Positions 58,701-64,000 of a DNA stretch of 64,000 nucleotides are shown here, one piece after another. The stretch comes from Chinchilla lanigera. Its lineage: Eukaryota > Chordata > Mammalia > Rodentia > Chinchillidae. Made by a program: the position numbers and the translations under genes. Position 1 is the first letter of the stretch; every line of letters begins with the position of its first letter. The stretch covers positions 1,639,296 to 1,703,295 of the forward strand of contig NW_004955481.1 of the NCBI RefSeq assembly GCF_000276665.1, given 5' to 3'. Under the pieces are notes generated by a model. It was not told where the DNA came from and searched no databases. It saw only the letters and a program-made list of their open reading frames with translations.

Positions 58701-60808
58701 CAGTCCCCCACTGGGCCTCACATAGGAAGTGAGGCTGGAATAGATTTTGGGTTTGATTGGTAGAGGCTGCCCAGAGCCCCATGTTGAAAGGGTTGCAGCT
58801 TCACTCTCATATATGGATAATACCTGCCATGGTTATAGACACAGACTTGGACGGGTAATGTGCTTTGTATTTGCCAACACAGTATTGGATGATGAGAAAG
58901 GCCCCACCCAGCTCAGATAACCTGTAGTAGCTTTGAGTATTTGCAGTCAGCCCCCTATAAAATCCCAAGCTGGGGCTGAATCTCAGAGGCTCCAGGGTCC
59001 GATAGGGAATCATGTTGGGGAATCATTCCCACAGCTGGGCCTGGAGCCTGTCTGTGCTCTCGTGACCTCTCTGGGAAGTTTTTCTGCCTTGGTTGCTGGG
59101 GGAAGAGGGTAAAGAAGGGAAAGGGCTGGTGGAAGTGCTGGCAGCAGGGCTCACCCTCCTGTTACTGGGACCACAGAACAGATGAGAGAGGCTGTCTGAG
59201 TTCCTAAGACTGGGGCTGCCCCCTTCAGGATCAGCACCCTGTGACACCTCCTCACTCCCCTTTGTCTCTTCAGCTGCAACAAAAGGCTGTGGCTAGTGAG
59301 ATCTTCAAGGGCAAGAAGGATAATTACCCCCAGAGTGTCCCCAGGCTCTTCATCAGCACACGGCTTGGTGAGCCCCTGACTGTCCGGTCCCCAAAGCTTC
59401 TGTCACCGCCTCGCCTTCTCTGACCTCTCCCCAATCTGGGTTGCAGGCACAGATGAGATCAGCCCCAGAGTGCTGCAGGCGCTGGGCTCTGAGCCCATCC
59501 AGGTGAGAGCCCAACCGCAGCCCCTTGTCCAGCACAGTTCTGCTGCCCCCAGCCTACAAGGGCGTGTGGTCAGGACACAGGCAGAGGCTGAATGGGGGAC
59601 TCAGCTGCTCCCCTGCCCTCACAATGTCTTCTGTCTCCAGTATGCTGTGCCGGTGGTAAAATATGATCGCAAGGGCTACAAGCCTCGCTCCCGGCAACTA
59701 CTCCTCACACCCAGCGCTGTGGTCATCGTGGAGGACGCCAAAGTCAAGCAGAGGATCGATTACACCAACCTGACCGGTCAGACAGAGTCCAGGGCTGCAT
59801 AGGGAGGGCCCTTGTGCTGACCTTTGATCCCTGACCTCTGCTCTCCACCCTCAGGGATCTCTGTCAGCAGCCTGAGTGACAGCCTATTTGTGCTTCATGT
59901 GCAGCGTGAGGACAATAAGCAGAAGGTGCCTTTGAGGACTTGGGAGGTGGAGAGGTCCTGTTACTCTGGACGGGGTTTGACCCTTCCCTCCCTCTGGTCC
60001 TCAGGGGGATGTGGTGCTTCAGAGTGACCATGTGATTGAGACACTGACCAAGACAGCTCTCAGTGCTGATCGTGTAAACAACATCAATATCAACCAGGGA
60101 AGGTGAGGCTTGTGGGGGTGGTGAGTGGGTCATAGCTGCACCTAGGGACGGGACAGGGACCCACCCTGGGGAATCTGCCTCTGTGAAAAAAAAAAATCCT
60201 CATATACTTCCTTCCTTCTAGCATCACATTTGCAGGAGGCCCTGGCAGGGATGGTGTCATAGACTTTACACCTGGCTCGGAGCTGCTCATCACCAAGGCC
60301 AAGAACGGGCACCTGGCTGTGGTGAGTGGGGCTGGCAGGCAGCACCCTGCTTCCCTGCTGCTAGTCCAAGGGCTGGGGTAGATCCTCCAATGGCCAGGCT
60401 GTCCTTGGCAGTGTTTAGCGAAGCCTGCGTACCTTGCCCATGGCCTAAATCCAGAGGCTACATTACCACCACTTGCATCCCATTGACCTCCACAGGGGCG
60501 AGAGAGGGGCCATTCAAGCCCCATGATGGAGAGGGTCATAAAGATGGTAGCACAGGGATGTGGGGGAGATCCAGGTGATTGGGGCTACATAGGGCAGGAG
60601 GAGAGGCCTACTCTGACCAGGCACAGGAGCTCTGACGGGAGTAGGACCAGAGTCTCCAGGACTAAGGCCCCTAGATGCAGTGGTCCGCTACTGGCTGTGT
60701 CTAACCTGAGACCGCAAATACCCAGAGTCCCCGATGCCTGCTTCCCACTCACCACTTGGGCTTCTCCCTCTGCCCCTGCAGGTGGCCCCACGGCTGAATT
60801 CTCGGTGA
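37683..60808 (+). CDS. MYO1C: MYO1C: unconventional myosin-Ic, three N-terminal isoforms
   Basis: Single-headed class I myosin. It binds actin, hydrolyses ATP, binds calmodulin through IQ motifs and PI(4,5)P2 through its tail. Known roles are GLUT4 trafficking, hair-cell adaptation, lipid-raft recycling and, as nuclear myosin I, RNA polymerase I/II transcription. Joining exon 1A with exons 2-32 gives 1063 codons, exon 1B gives 1044 and the exon-2 ATG gives 1028, equal to the three human isoform lengths I recall. In 1063-aa numbering: P-loop GESGAGKT 140-147, switch [10 protein letters not shown] 192-200, TEDS-site Glu363 (16 before DALAK), switch II DIYGFE 421-426, IQ motifs about 736-805, and a TH1/PH-like tail with [12 protein letters not shown] at 927-938, including the lipid-contact Lys and Arg. 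All splice sites are GT-AG and no frame break is seen. Confidence 0.97.
38470..39210 (+). promoter_or_regulatory. CpG island in MYO1C intron 1 (candidate alternative promoter)
   Basis: Very high G+C with many CpGs, GCGCGC runs and GGGCGGGGC GC boxes near 38590-38610. It contains a possible donor (CCCGGTGGGT near 38771) that could end a non-coding first exon for the isoform starting at the exon-2 ATG. No TATA box seen. Open frames here look like GC-driven noise. Confidence 0.5.
40900..41660 (+). promoter_or_regulatory. Second CpG island in MYO1C intron 1
   Basis: CpG-dense block with GC boxes (GGCGGGGCGGGC near 41143) and a CRE-like TGACGCGG near 41132. It is a plausible alternative first-exon promoter for the short MYO1C isoform. 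No coding start could be tied to it. Confidence 0.45.
41905..42000 (+). repeat. ID-like SINE
   Basis: GGGTTGGGCATGCAGCTC, GACTTCAATCCCCAGCAC, then an AAAT-type tail. Confidence 0.8.
42734..43038. other. Assembly gap (305 N) at the MYO1C exon 1B promoter
   Basis: Run of N in a very GC-rich block, ending 19 bases before the MRYRAS start codon. Confidence 1.
43058..43075 (+). CDS. MYO1C: MYO1C exon 1B (nuclear myosin I isoform start)
   Basis: ATG CGG TAC CGG GCG TCG encodes MRYRAS, followed by donor GTGAGC. This is the start of the 1044-aa isoform. Joined to the conserved exon-2 residues [10 protein letters not shown] it makes the 16-residue extension known for nuclear myosin I. Only 19 bases of sequence separate the ATG from the assembly gap, so its 5'UTR is mostly missing. 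Confidence 0.92.
44346..44501 (+). CDS. MYO1C: MYO1C exon 2
   Basis: 52 codons, [20 protein letters not shown] to FRENLIY. The internal ATG (MESALTARD) is the start of the 1028-aa isoform. Acceptor TTTCCTGCAG. Confidence 0.97.
44621..44736 (+). CDS. MYO1C: MYO1C exon 3
   Basis: Encodes [20 protein letters not shown] to YEVPPHL (Leu split), the early motor domain. Donor GTAAGT. Confidence 0.97.
44813..44838 (+). repeat. (CA)n microsatellite
   Basis: Short CACACA run with one CATA interruption in MYO1C intron 3. Confidence 0.9.
45347..45545 (+). CDS. MYO1C: MYO1C exon 4 (P-loop)
   Basis: Encodes [18 protein letters not shown], the P-loop GESGAGKT (140-147) and on to LQSNPVLE. The following intron is only 82 bp. 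Confidence 0.97.
45628..45708 (+). CDS. MYO1C: MYO1C exon 5 (switch I)
   Basis: 27 codons, [18 protein letters not shown] then YMDVQFDFK. It contains switch I. Acceptor CTCCTAG. Confidence 0.97.
45848..46370. repeat. Two ID-like SINEs in MYO1C intron 5
   Basis: 45848-45925 (+) and about 46275-46370 (-, GAATTGAATTCAGAGCC). Both are worn. Confidence 0.7.
46996..47175 (+). CDS. MYO1C: MYO1C exon 6
   Basis: 60 codons, [19 protein letters not shown] to SYLYLVK, including the NFHIFYQLL core motif of myosin heads. Confidence 0.97.
47257..47355 (+). CDS. MYO1C: MYO1C exon 7
   Basis: 33 codons, [18 protein letters not shown] to IDFTEDEVE, motor domain. The intron before it is 81 bp. Confidence 0.97.
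47425..47607 (-). repeat. ID remnant and B1-like SINE
   Basis: 47425-47480 ID remnant, 47488-47607 B1 (TTTTGAGACAAGGTCTTAC, GCCACTGTGTCTGGC). Confidence 0.78.
47765..47878 (+). CDS. MYO1C: MYO1C exon 8
   Basis: 38 codons, [18 protein letters not shown] to LKYLTR. It contains the conserved VLHLGNI segment. Confidence 0.97.
47958..48029 (+). CDS. MYO1C: MYO1C exon 9
   Basis: 24 codons, [18 protein letters not shown] to AKGEE. Glu363 falls at the TEDS-rule position by counting back 16 from DALAK in exon 10. The intron before it is 79 bp. Confidence 0.97.
48439..48558 (+). CDS. MYO1C: MYO1C exon 10
   Basis: 40 codons, [19 protein letters not shown] to [15 protein letters not shown] is a myosin-wide motif. 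Confidence 0.97.
48680..48762 (+). CDS. MYO1C: MYO1C exon 11 (switch II)
   Basis: Encodes [17 protein letters not shown] then [10 protein letters not shown], with the switch II/relay start (DIYGFE 421-426). Donor GTCAGT, phase 2. Confidence 0.97.
48985..49090 (+). CDS. MYO1C: MYO1C exon 12
   Basis: Encodes [18 protein letters not shown] (Ser split) to EYEAEGIA, the relay helix. Confidence 0.97.
49199..49279 (+). CDS. MYO1C: MYO1C exon 13
   Basis: 27 codons, [18 protein letters not shown] to GIISIL. Confidence 0.97.
49545..49636 (+). CDS. MYO1C: MYO1C exon 14
   Basis: Encodes [18 protein letters not shown] to HHPHFLT (Thr split). It is followed by a 2.2-kb intron holding SINEs and the 55-bp inverted repeat. 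Confidence 0.97.
49733..49985 (+). repeat. ID-like and B1-like SINEs in MYO1C intron 14
   Basis: ID 49733-49815 (GGGGTGTAGCTCAAGGG, GGTTCAATTCCCAGCC). B1 49828-49985. Confidence 0.87.
50232..50405 (-). repeat. ID remnant and B1-like SINE
   Basis: GGGGATTGAACCTGGCC, then TTTTGAGACAGGGTCTTGC to CACCATCATGCCTGGC. Confidence 0.78.
50786..50932. repeat. Perfect 55-bp inverted repeat (hairpin) in MYO1C intron 14
   Basis: 50786-50840 is the exact reverse complement of 50878-50932, with a 37-nt spacer that itself holds TTAAAGTAC twice and a piece of the arm (AATGGGCTA). It could form a long stem in DNA or pre-mRNA. Confidence 0.95.
51175..51443. repeat. ID-like (-) and B1-like (+) SINEs
   Basis: ID about 51175-51257. 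B1 51281-51439 with a 20-plus A tail. The preceding AAAAGTATCAA and following AAAAGTACCAA may be a diverged target duplication. Confidence 0.8.
51440..51478 (+). repeat. Third copy of the hairpin-arm sequence
   Basis: 39 bases identical to 50878-50916, directly after the poly-A of the B1 at 51281. Confidence 0.93.
51854..51948 (+). CDS. MYO1C: MYO1C exon 15
   Basis: Encodes [18 protein letters not shown] to [12 protein letters not shown]. HYAGxVxY is a myosin-wide motif. Confidence 0.97.
52031..52077 (+). CDS. MYO1C: MYO1C exon 16
   Basis: Encodes [15 protein letters not shown] (the FLDKNND motif). A 47-bp microexon-sized segment between introns of 82 and 104 bp. Confidence 0.97.
52182..52262 (+). 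CDS. MYO1C: MYO1C exon 17
   Basis: 27 codons, [18 protein letters not shown] to KRPET. Donor GTGCGG is weak. The following intron is 3.8 kb with a gap. Confidence 0.96.
52612..52692 (+). repeat. ID-like SINE
   Basis: GGGGCTGTAGCTCAGTGG A-box, GGGTTCAGTCCCCAGC B-box. Confidence 0.87.
53608..53861 (-). repeat. ID-like SINE and B1-like SINE running into the gap
   Basis: ID 53608-53690 (GGGAATCAAACTCAGGAC). B1 from a poly-T at 53751 to the N run at 53862. Confidence 0.85.
53862..54221. other. Assembly gap (360 N)
   Basis: Run of N in MYO1C intron 17. It starts inside a reverse-oriented B1 element and ends in a poly-T run. Confidence 1.
54315..55215. repeat. Worn SINE cluster in MYO1C intron 17
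   Basis: ID (-) 54315-54390, short ID (+) and B1 (-) pieces 54545-54625, ID (-) 54740-54798, B1 (-) 54799-54912, B1 fragment (-) 55150-55215. Confidence 0.68.
55350..55695 (-). mobile_element. Solo LTR, ERVL-MaLR type
   Basis: A 346-bp element with 5'-TG and CA-3' ends and a 5-bp target duplication TCTAG (55345-55349 and 55696-55700). On the minus strand it starts TGTTATGGTTTG and has the CCCCCAAAG, GGACTGAAACCTCT and GTCAGGTATTTT segments typical of MaLR LTRs. No internal or coding region is present. It is an ancient non-coding remnant inside MYO1C intron 17. Confidence 0.8.
55956..56035 (+). repeat. 5'-truncated ID tail with target duplication at the MYO1C exon 18 acceptor
   Basis: GGTACCGGAGAAAAAC plus A-rich tail (about 55973-56020) is the ID 3' end. 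It is flanked by AAACTTCCATTCCTTCC (55956-55972) and AAACTTCCATTCTTCCTT (56018-56035). The second copy is the pyrimidine tract of exon 18. Confidence 0.85.
56046..56151 (+). CDS. MYO1C: MYO1C exon 18
   Basis: Encodes [18 protein letters not shown] then [22 protein letters not shown] is the SH1/SH2-region hallmark. The pyrimidine tract of its acceptor is one half of a SINE target-site duplication. Confidence 0.97.
56236..56353 (+). CDS. MYO1C: MYO1C exon 19
   Basis: Encodes [18 protein letters not shown] to [10 protein letters not shown], the converter. The intron before it is 84 bp. Donor GTGGGG. Confidence 0.97.
56752..56905 (+). repeat. B1-like SINE in MYO1C intron 19
   Basis: GCCGGGCATGGTGGCACATG to CTGTCTCAAAATAG, with internal duplication. 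Confidence 0.88.
57051..57164 (+). CDS. MYO1C: MYO1C exon 20
   Basis: Encodes [18 protein letters not shown] to KPEEYKMGR. The next intron is only 74 bp. Confidence 0.97.
57239..57315 (+). CDS. MYO1C: MYO1C exon 21
   Basis: Encodes [18 protein letters not shown] to RRQSLA, the end of the motor domain leading to the lever arm. Confidence 0.97.
57503..57620 (+). repeat. B1-like SINE in MYO1C intron 21
   Basis: GCTGGGCATGGTGGCACATG to GACCTTGACTCAAAAC, shorter form. Confidence 0.85.
57800..57868 (+). CDS. MYO1C: MYO1C exon 22 (IQ1)
   Basis: Encodes [18 protein letters not shown] to KRSA, the first calmodulin-binding IQ motif. Donor GTTTGG is weak. Confidence 0.96.
57973..58057 (+). CDS. MYO1C: MYO1C exon 23 (IQ2)
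   Basis: Encodes [18 protein letters not shown] to WAAQTIRR, the second IQ motif and the start of the third. Confidence 0.97.
58148..58307 (+). CDS. MYO1C: MYO1C exon 24
   Basis: Encodes [18 protein letters not shown] to PTPPPALRE, the end of IQ3 and start of the tail. Donor GTCTGT is weak, but phase 0 joins correctly to exon 25. Confidence 0.96.
58506..58589 (+). CDS. MYO1C: MYO1C exon 25
   Basis: 28 codons, [18 protein letters not shown] to EWKQQ, start of the TH1 tail. Confidence 0.97.
59274..59367 (+). CDS. MYO1C: MYO1C exon 26
   Basis: Encodes [18 protein letters not shown] to [10 protein letters not shown]1 tail. Confidence 0.97.
59447..59502 (+). CDS. MYO1C: MYO1C exon 27
   Basis: Encodes [18 protein letters not shown]. 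The intron before it is 79 bp. Confidence 0.97.
59641..59776 (+). CDS. MYO1C: MYO1C exon 28 (lipid-binding PH-like region)
   Basis: Encodes [18 protein letters not shown] to RIDYTNLTG. Lys927 and Arg938 (892 and 903 in 1028-aa numbering) are the residues reported as needed for PI(4,5)P2 binding, and both are kept. Confidence 0.97.
59855..59925 (+). CDS. MYO1C: MYO1C exon 29
   Basis: Encodes [18 protein letters not shown] to NKQK. It is followed by a 79-bp intron. Confidence 0.97.
60005..60102 (+). CDS. MYO1C: MYO1C exon 30
   Basis: Encodes [18 protein letters not shown] to NNININ then QG, TH1 tail. Confidence 0.97.
60222..60321 (+). CDS. MYO1C: MYO1C exon 31
   Basis: Encodes [18 protein letters not shown] to KNGHLAV. 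Acceptor CCTTCTAG. Confidence 0.97.
60782..60808 (+). CDS. MYO1C: MYO1C last coding exon
   Basis: Encodes VAPRLNSR and TGA, the known MYO1C C-terminus. Acceptor TGCCCCTGCAG. Confidence 0.97.
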   Translation: MAPRLNSR

Positions 60809-61404
60809 TGAAGGTGCCCACTGGACCCCCTCCCAACTCCTAATGCTTTGCTTATCCCCCTCCTCCCTTCCCAATTACCAAAGACTCGAGCTTCCAGACA
60901 GGGACCCAAGGACACCTCAAAGCCCACCTGCAGACTCCTGCTTCCTGCTCACCCTCTGAAGGGCGCAGCAGGGCCCAGGGAGGTACCCCAGGAATGGGCC
61001 AGGCCGGGCCACAGCAATAGGAAAGGCGAGGCCAGAGCGAGCTGTGCCAGCCTCACCGCTGATGCCAAATATTCGAGAAGGGAACTTTTGCTGAGGTTTT
61101 CTCTGAGATTTTTTGATGCTTTATAGGAAACTTTTTTTAAAAAGCCATTTTCTTACCCCGGAACACATTGGATGTGTTTTCCCTAACTCAAACAGGGCAA
61201 GGAAAGTAGCTGAGAGGCCGGCTGGGCAGGGCTGTGGGGCCTGCTTCCCCAGCCAGGCTGTCCTCTCCTTGCTCCCCTGGCACCTTGTCTGACTGTCTGT
61301 CTGTCTGTCTGCCTGCGTGTCTCCCCACCTGTATCTTTTACAGCCCACTCCAACCTCCACCTGGAGGCTGAGACCAGCCTCGCCTGCCCCTTCCTTCCTG
61401 CCTT

Positions 61405-61525
61405 AAAATGCCCTTTCGGGGACTGGGGGTATATGTAGCTCAATGGTAGCGCACATGCTTAGCATGTGTGAGGTGGTGGGTTTAATCCCCAGCACCAAAA
61501 CTACAGACAGGGAAAAAAATGCCCT
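61405..61525 (+). repeat. ID-like SINE in the MYO1C 3'UTR
   Basis: Body about 61418-61515 (TATATGTAGCTCAATGG, GGTTTAATCCCCAGCACC). Flanked by AAAATGCCCT at 61405-61414 and 61516-61525. Confidence 0.85.
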
Positions 61526-62102
61526 CTTAACATTCTCATTCCAGTCCTGGGGAATTGTGCAGCGGGAAGACAAGTCTTACACCGTAGAATATGGAAGACT
61601 CAGATCATCTAGTTGTGCCCCTGGCAGTTACAGAGCCAGAAAAGTGGGGGTGCAAAGGGTAAAGGACTAGTGCGAGCTCATACAGCAGGTTTGGGCAAAA
61701 CCGGGACTATACCCTCTTCCTGAGCACACTTCACTGCCGCTCCCGGGGAAAGGGAGCCCTTGAAACGCGGGCCATGTCTTAGGTGTACGTCCGGCTCCCT
61801 GACCAGCAATCACCCTTGGGAGCCAGCAGGTGGAAGAACACTTGCGCCTGAGTCCTTGCCTTAGGGTGACAAGCCCCATCCGCATACTTAGGACCCAGTT
61901 CAAGAATGTAGGGCTTTGCTGGCCACTGTGCCCTCTTGACATGGGGTTGGGAAGGGGCCAGCCTTGGGAGGCGCTGCAGGGGCATCACCTCTTTCTGCCA
62001 CTTTCTCTCCATCCCAGAGAGCCCGGGGGCTGCCCACCTGCCTCTGTGTCCTCTGGAGGTCTCAGCCCACTGCTGACACTTCTGCAGTCCAGAGAAACAC
62101 TA

Positions 62103-62108
62103 AATAAA
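62103..62108 (+). terminator. MYO1C: MYO1C polyadenylation signal
   Basis: Canonical AATAAA (context CACTAAATAAAGCAATATG) with a downstream T/G-rich TGTGTTTGCC. It lies 1.3 kb after the stop codon. Confidence 0.85.
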
Positions 62109-62130
62109 GCAATATGTGTTTGCCAACATG

Positions 62131-64000
62131 GTCTCCTTGTAATTATTAGGAAAGAAAAGAGGGCCGTAGAAGGCAGACAGAGAGCTTGTATTGCAATTTT
62201 TGTCATGATCTTTCAAGAAAGGACAAGGGCCGGGCATGGTGTGGTGCACACTGTAATCTCAGCACTGGGGAGGCAGAGGCAGGAGGATCACCACAAGTTT
62301 GGGACCAGCCTGAAATACATAGACCCTGTGTCCAAAAAAATAAATAAGAACAGGGACAACTTCTTACCCAGAGCGAGAGCAAGAGTGATGAGTGGCTCCC
62401 GGTAAGGGTTTGCTCTTTCATGGGCCGTCAACCAAAGAGCTGCTCAGTCTGGTGCACGACTGTGGGCTCGAGGCAAAGAAATGGCACACATCTCCCTGTG
62501 CGCGCGTGCCGCTCAGTAAGGCAGCCTGGTATGGTCCCACAGGCACCAAGGACACTGAGGGGTCAGCGTGGGGAAGAGGTTGTGAATATACAGAAGCTGT
62601 CCCAGGAGCCAGGTCTCAGTGGAGCATCTCAGTTCTGGAAGTGCCAAACCCGATCCAAAATGGCTTGGACTGAGAAGAGCGTTTTCCAGTAGAAATTTAA
62701 CAGTTGGGGAGGGTGCTTATTGGTGTTCAAAGGGTACTAGAGAAGCCGGCTCGAACTGGCTGGCAATTCAGACTTCCTTCATGGTGGCTTCTATCAGCAG
62801 CTTCTCCCTCTCTCTGGTGAAGTGTCAACAACCCCAAGTTTTCATTCTACCAGTTTGGTGTCGGAGGTAGAATAAGAACATGTTTCTTTCCCTATAGTTT
62901 GAAAGTCTCAGAGCAGATTCTCAGTGAATGAAGGGCTTTGTCCTAACCCAGGTCATTGTAGTTAGTAGAGGGTATTCTGATTGGCCCGATCTGGATCACG
63001 TGCCTGCCCCGGAACCACGCCCCACTTGCGAAGGCCAAGAGTGGGAGGTGTGCCAGGAACGCACCTCAGTGGTAGAGCACTCTAGGCTGTGGAGCTGATA
63101 CCCAGCACTACAAACAAAAAACAGGAGTGACTGCTGCTTCCACGAGAAGAGGACTGGGGGCTGGGGATATAGCTCAGCGGCATAAGTGCCTGCCTGGCAA
63201 GCGCAAGGTCCTGAGTTTGATTCCCGGTACTAAAAAAGAAAAAAAAAAAAAAAAAAAGAAAGAAAGAAAGGGACTGAACCAGCATGGGGCAGAGGCATCA
63301 GTGACGCTAGCACTCTGGGAGGCTGAGGCAGGAGGTTCCCAAGTTTGAGTATAGCCTGGACAATTCAGCGACCTAGAGAAATTTTGTCTCAATAAAAAAT
63401 TGACAGAGTGCTGTTGCTCAGTGCAAAGCCTTGGGTTTAGTACCCAACACCAAAAACAATCATCATCATCATCATCATCATCATCATAATAAAATATACC
63501 TACGTTTGATACAACTCCCCAAAATTAATTTACAAAAAAGTGAAAGCATCATAGTTTACTCTATCAGGATTAACAATGGCTCAAGAAACACATAAGCACT
63601 TAGCTAGATACAATTACAACTTTATAACCAACACAATGCTTTTTTTTCTAGTAAATTGAAACACATGTAATTGCTGTCACAGACATAACTCAGAAATCAG
63701 CTGAGGTGATTTTTTGTAACTTTTTTTTTTTTTTTTGTCTTTTTGAGACAGGGTCTCACTATGCAATTCAGGCTGTCCTTGAGCTCACTTGTAGCTCAGG
63801 CTGGTCTCAAACCCACAACAGTCCTCCTGCCTCAGCCTCCCGAGTGCTGGGATTACATGAGTGCACCACAATTTTTTTTGAGACAGGGTCTCTCTATATA
63901 GTTCAGGGTGGCCTTGAACTCACTGTGTAGCCCAGGCTGGTCTCAAACTTGCAGTGATCTTCCTGCATTAGCTTCTCCAGAGCTGAAACTACAGATGTGC
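62131..64000. other. Intergenic sequence downstream of MYO1C
   Basis: No exon recognised. SINEs: B1 (+) 62228-62345, ID remnant (+) 63045-63120, ID (+) 63153-63270, B1 (+) 63283-63400, ID remnant (+) 63402-63458, B1 (-) 63721-63872 and B1 (-) 63873-64000. 62346-63040 is unique. By synteny CRK would be expected further downstream. Confidence 0.75.
63458..63490 (+). repeat. (ATC)n microsatellite
   Basis: About ten ATC/CAT units following an ID-like remnant. Confidence 0.95.

Larger units (their letters stand above)
60809..62130 (+). other. MYO1C: MYO1C 3'UTR
   Basis: Runs from the stop codon to just past AATAAA at 62103-62108. It carries a (CTGT)n-like run near 61290-61312 and an ID SINE at about 61415-61515 with a 10-bp target duplication. 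Confidence 0.8.

Noticed and set aside
62346..63040. Possible first exon or promoter of the next gene (CRK)
   Set aside because: A TCACGTG E-box and a short GC-richer patch near 62990-63030 are seen, but no CpG island or recognisable coding start.
1..64000. CRISPR arrays, operons, phage or transferred bacterial genes
   Set aside because: The repeats are dispersed SINEs and microsatellites and the genes are spliced mammalian genes. Nothing prokaryotic is present.

Overview
This is a 64 kb piece of a mammalian, rodent-type nuclear genome. It has GT-AG spliced genes, CpG-rich promoters, and a very dense population of two SINE types. The first is B1-like (7SL-derived, with an internal partial duplication). 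The second is ID-like (tRNA-derived, with A- and B-box motifs and A-rich tails). B1 plus ID elements point to a rodent. The ID consensus here ends in a GGTACCGG-type 3' end, unlike the mouse, rat or squirrel forms I know, so I lean towards a castorimorph such as a beaver or relative. That is an inference. Four runs of N (3011-3515, 17266-17365, 42734-43038, 53862-54221) are assembly gaps.

Three genes lie on the + strand in the order PITPNA - INPP5K - MYO1C, the order of the human 17p13.3 block. (1) 1-6413 is intron of PITPNA. 6414-6458 is its last coding exon, and a 3'UTR almost free of SINEs probably runs to about 10,190. (2) 10,190-12,100 is a SINE-filled spacer. A CpG-rich promoter at about 12,120-12,660 leads into INPP5K, with 12 coding exons (12607-34464, 453 aa). 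The 5-phosphatase signature motifs and the C-terminal SKICH domain are intact, and intron 7 is 9.7 kb. (3) 34465-37682 is the INPP5K 3' end plus spacer. (4) MYO1C fills 37683-62130 with alternative first exons. Exon 1A (37683) gives a 1063-aa isoform, exon 1B (43058) gives the 1044-aa nuclear-myosin-type isoform starting MRYRAS, and an internal ATG in exon 2 gives 1028 aa. The 31 shared exons (44346-60808) all join in phase. A canonical polyadenylation signal is at 62103. (5) 62130-64000 is SINE-rich intergenic DNA.

All three products act at phosphoinositide membranes. PITPNA transfers PtdIns/PtdCho, INPP5K removes the 5-phosphate of PI(4,5)P2/PI(3,4,5)P3, and MYO1C is a PI(4,5)P2-binding class I myosin. 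I found no new gene system. The unusual material is in the non-coding DNA: SINE insertions with duplicated target sites directly at two splice acceptors, a perfect 55-bp inverted repeat with a third copy 0.5 kb away, a solo MaLR-type LTR with an intact target-site duplication, nested SINEs, and CArG-box candidates upstream of the nuclear myosin promoter. Exon limits were set by eye from splice sites, reading phase and recalled protein families.
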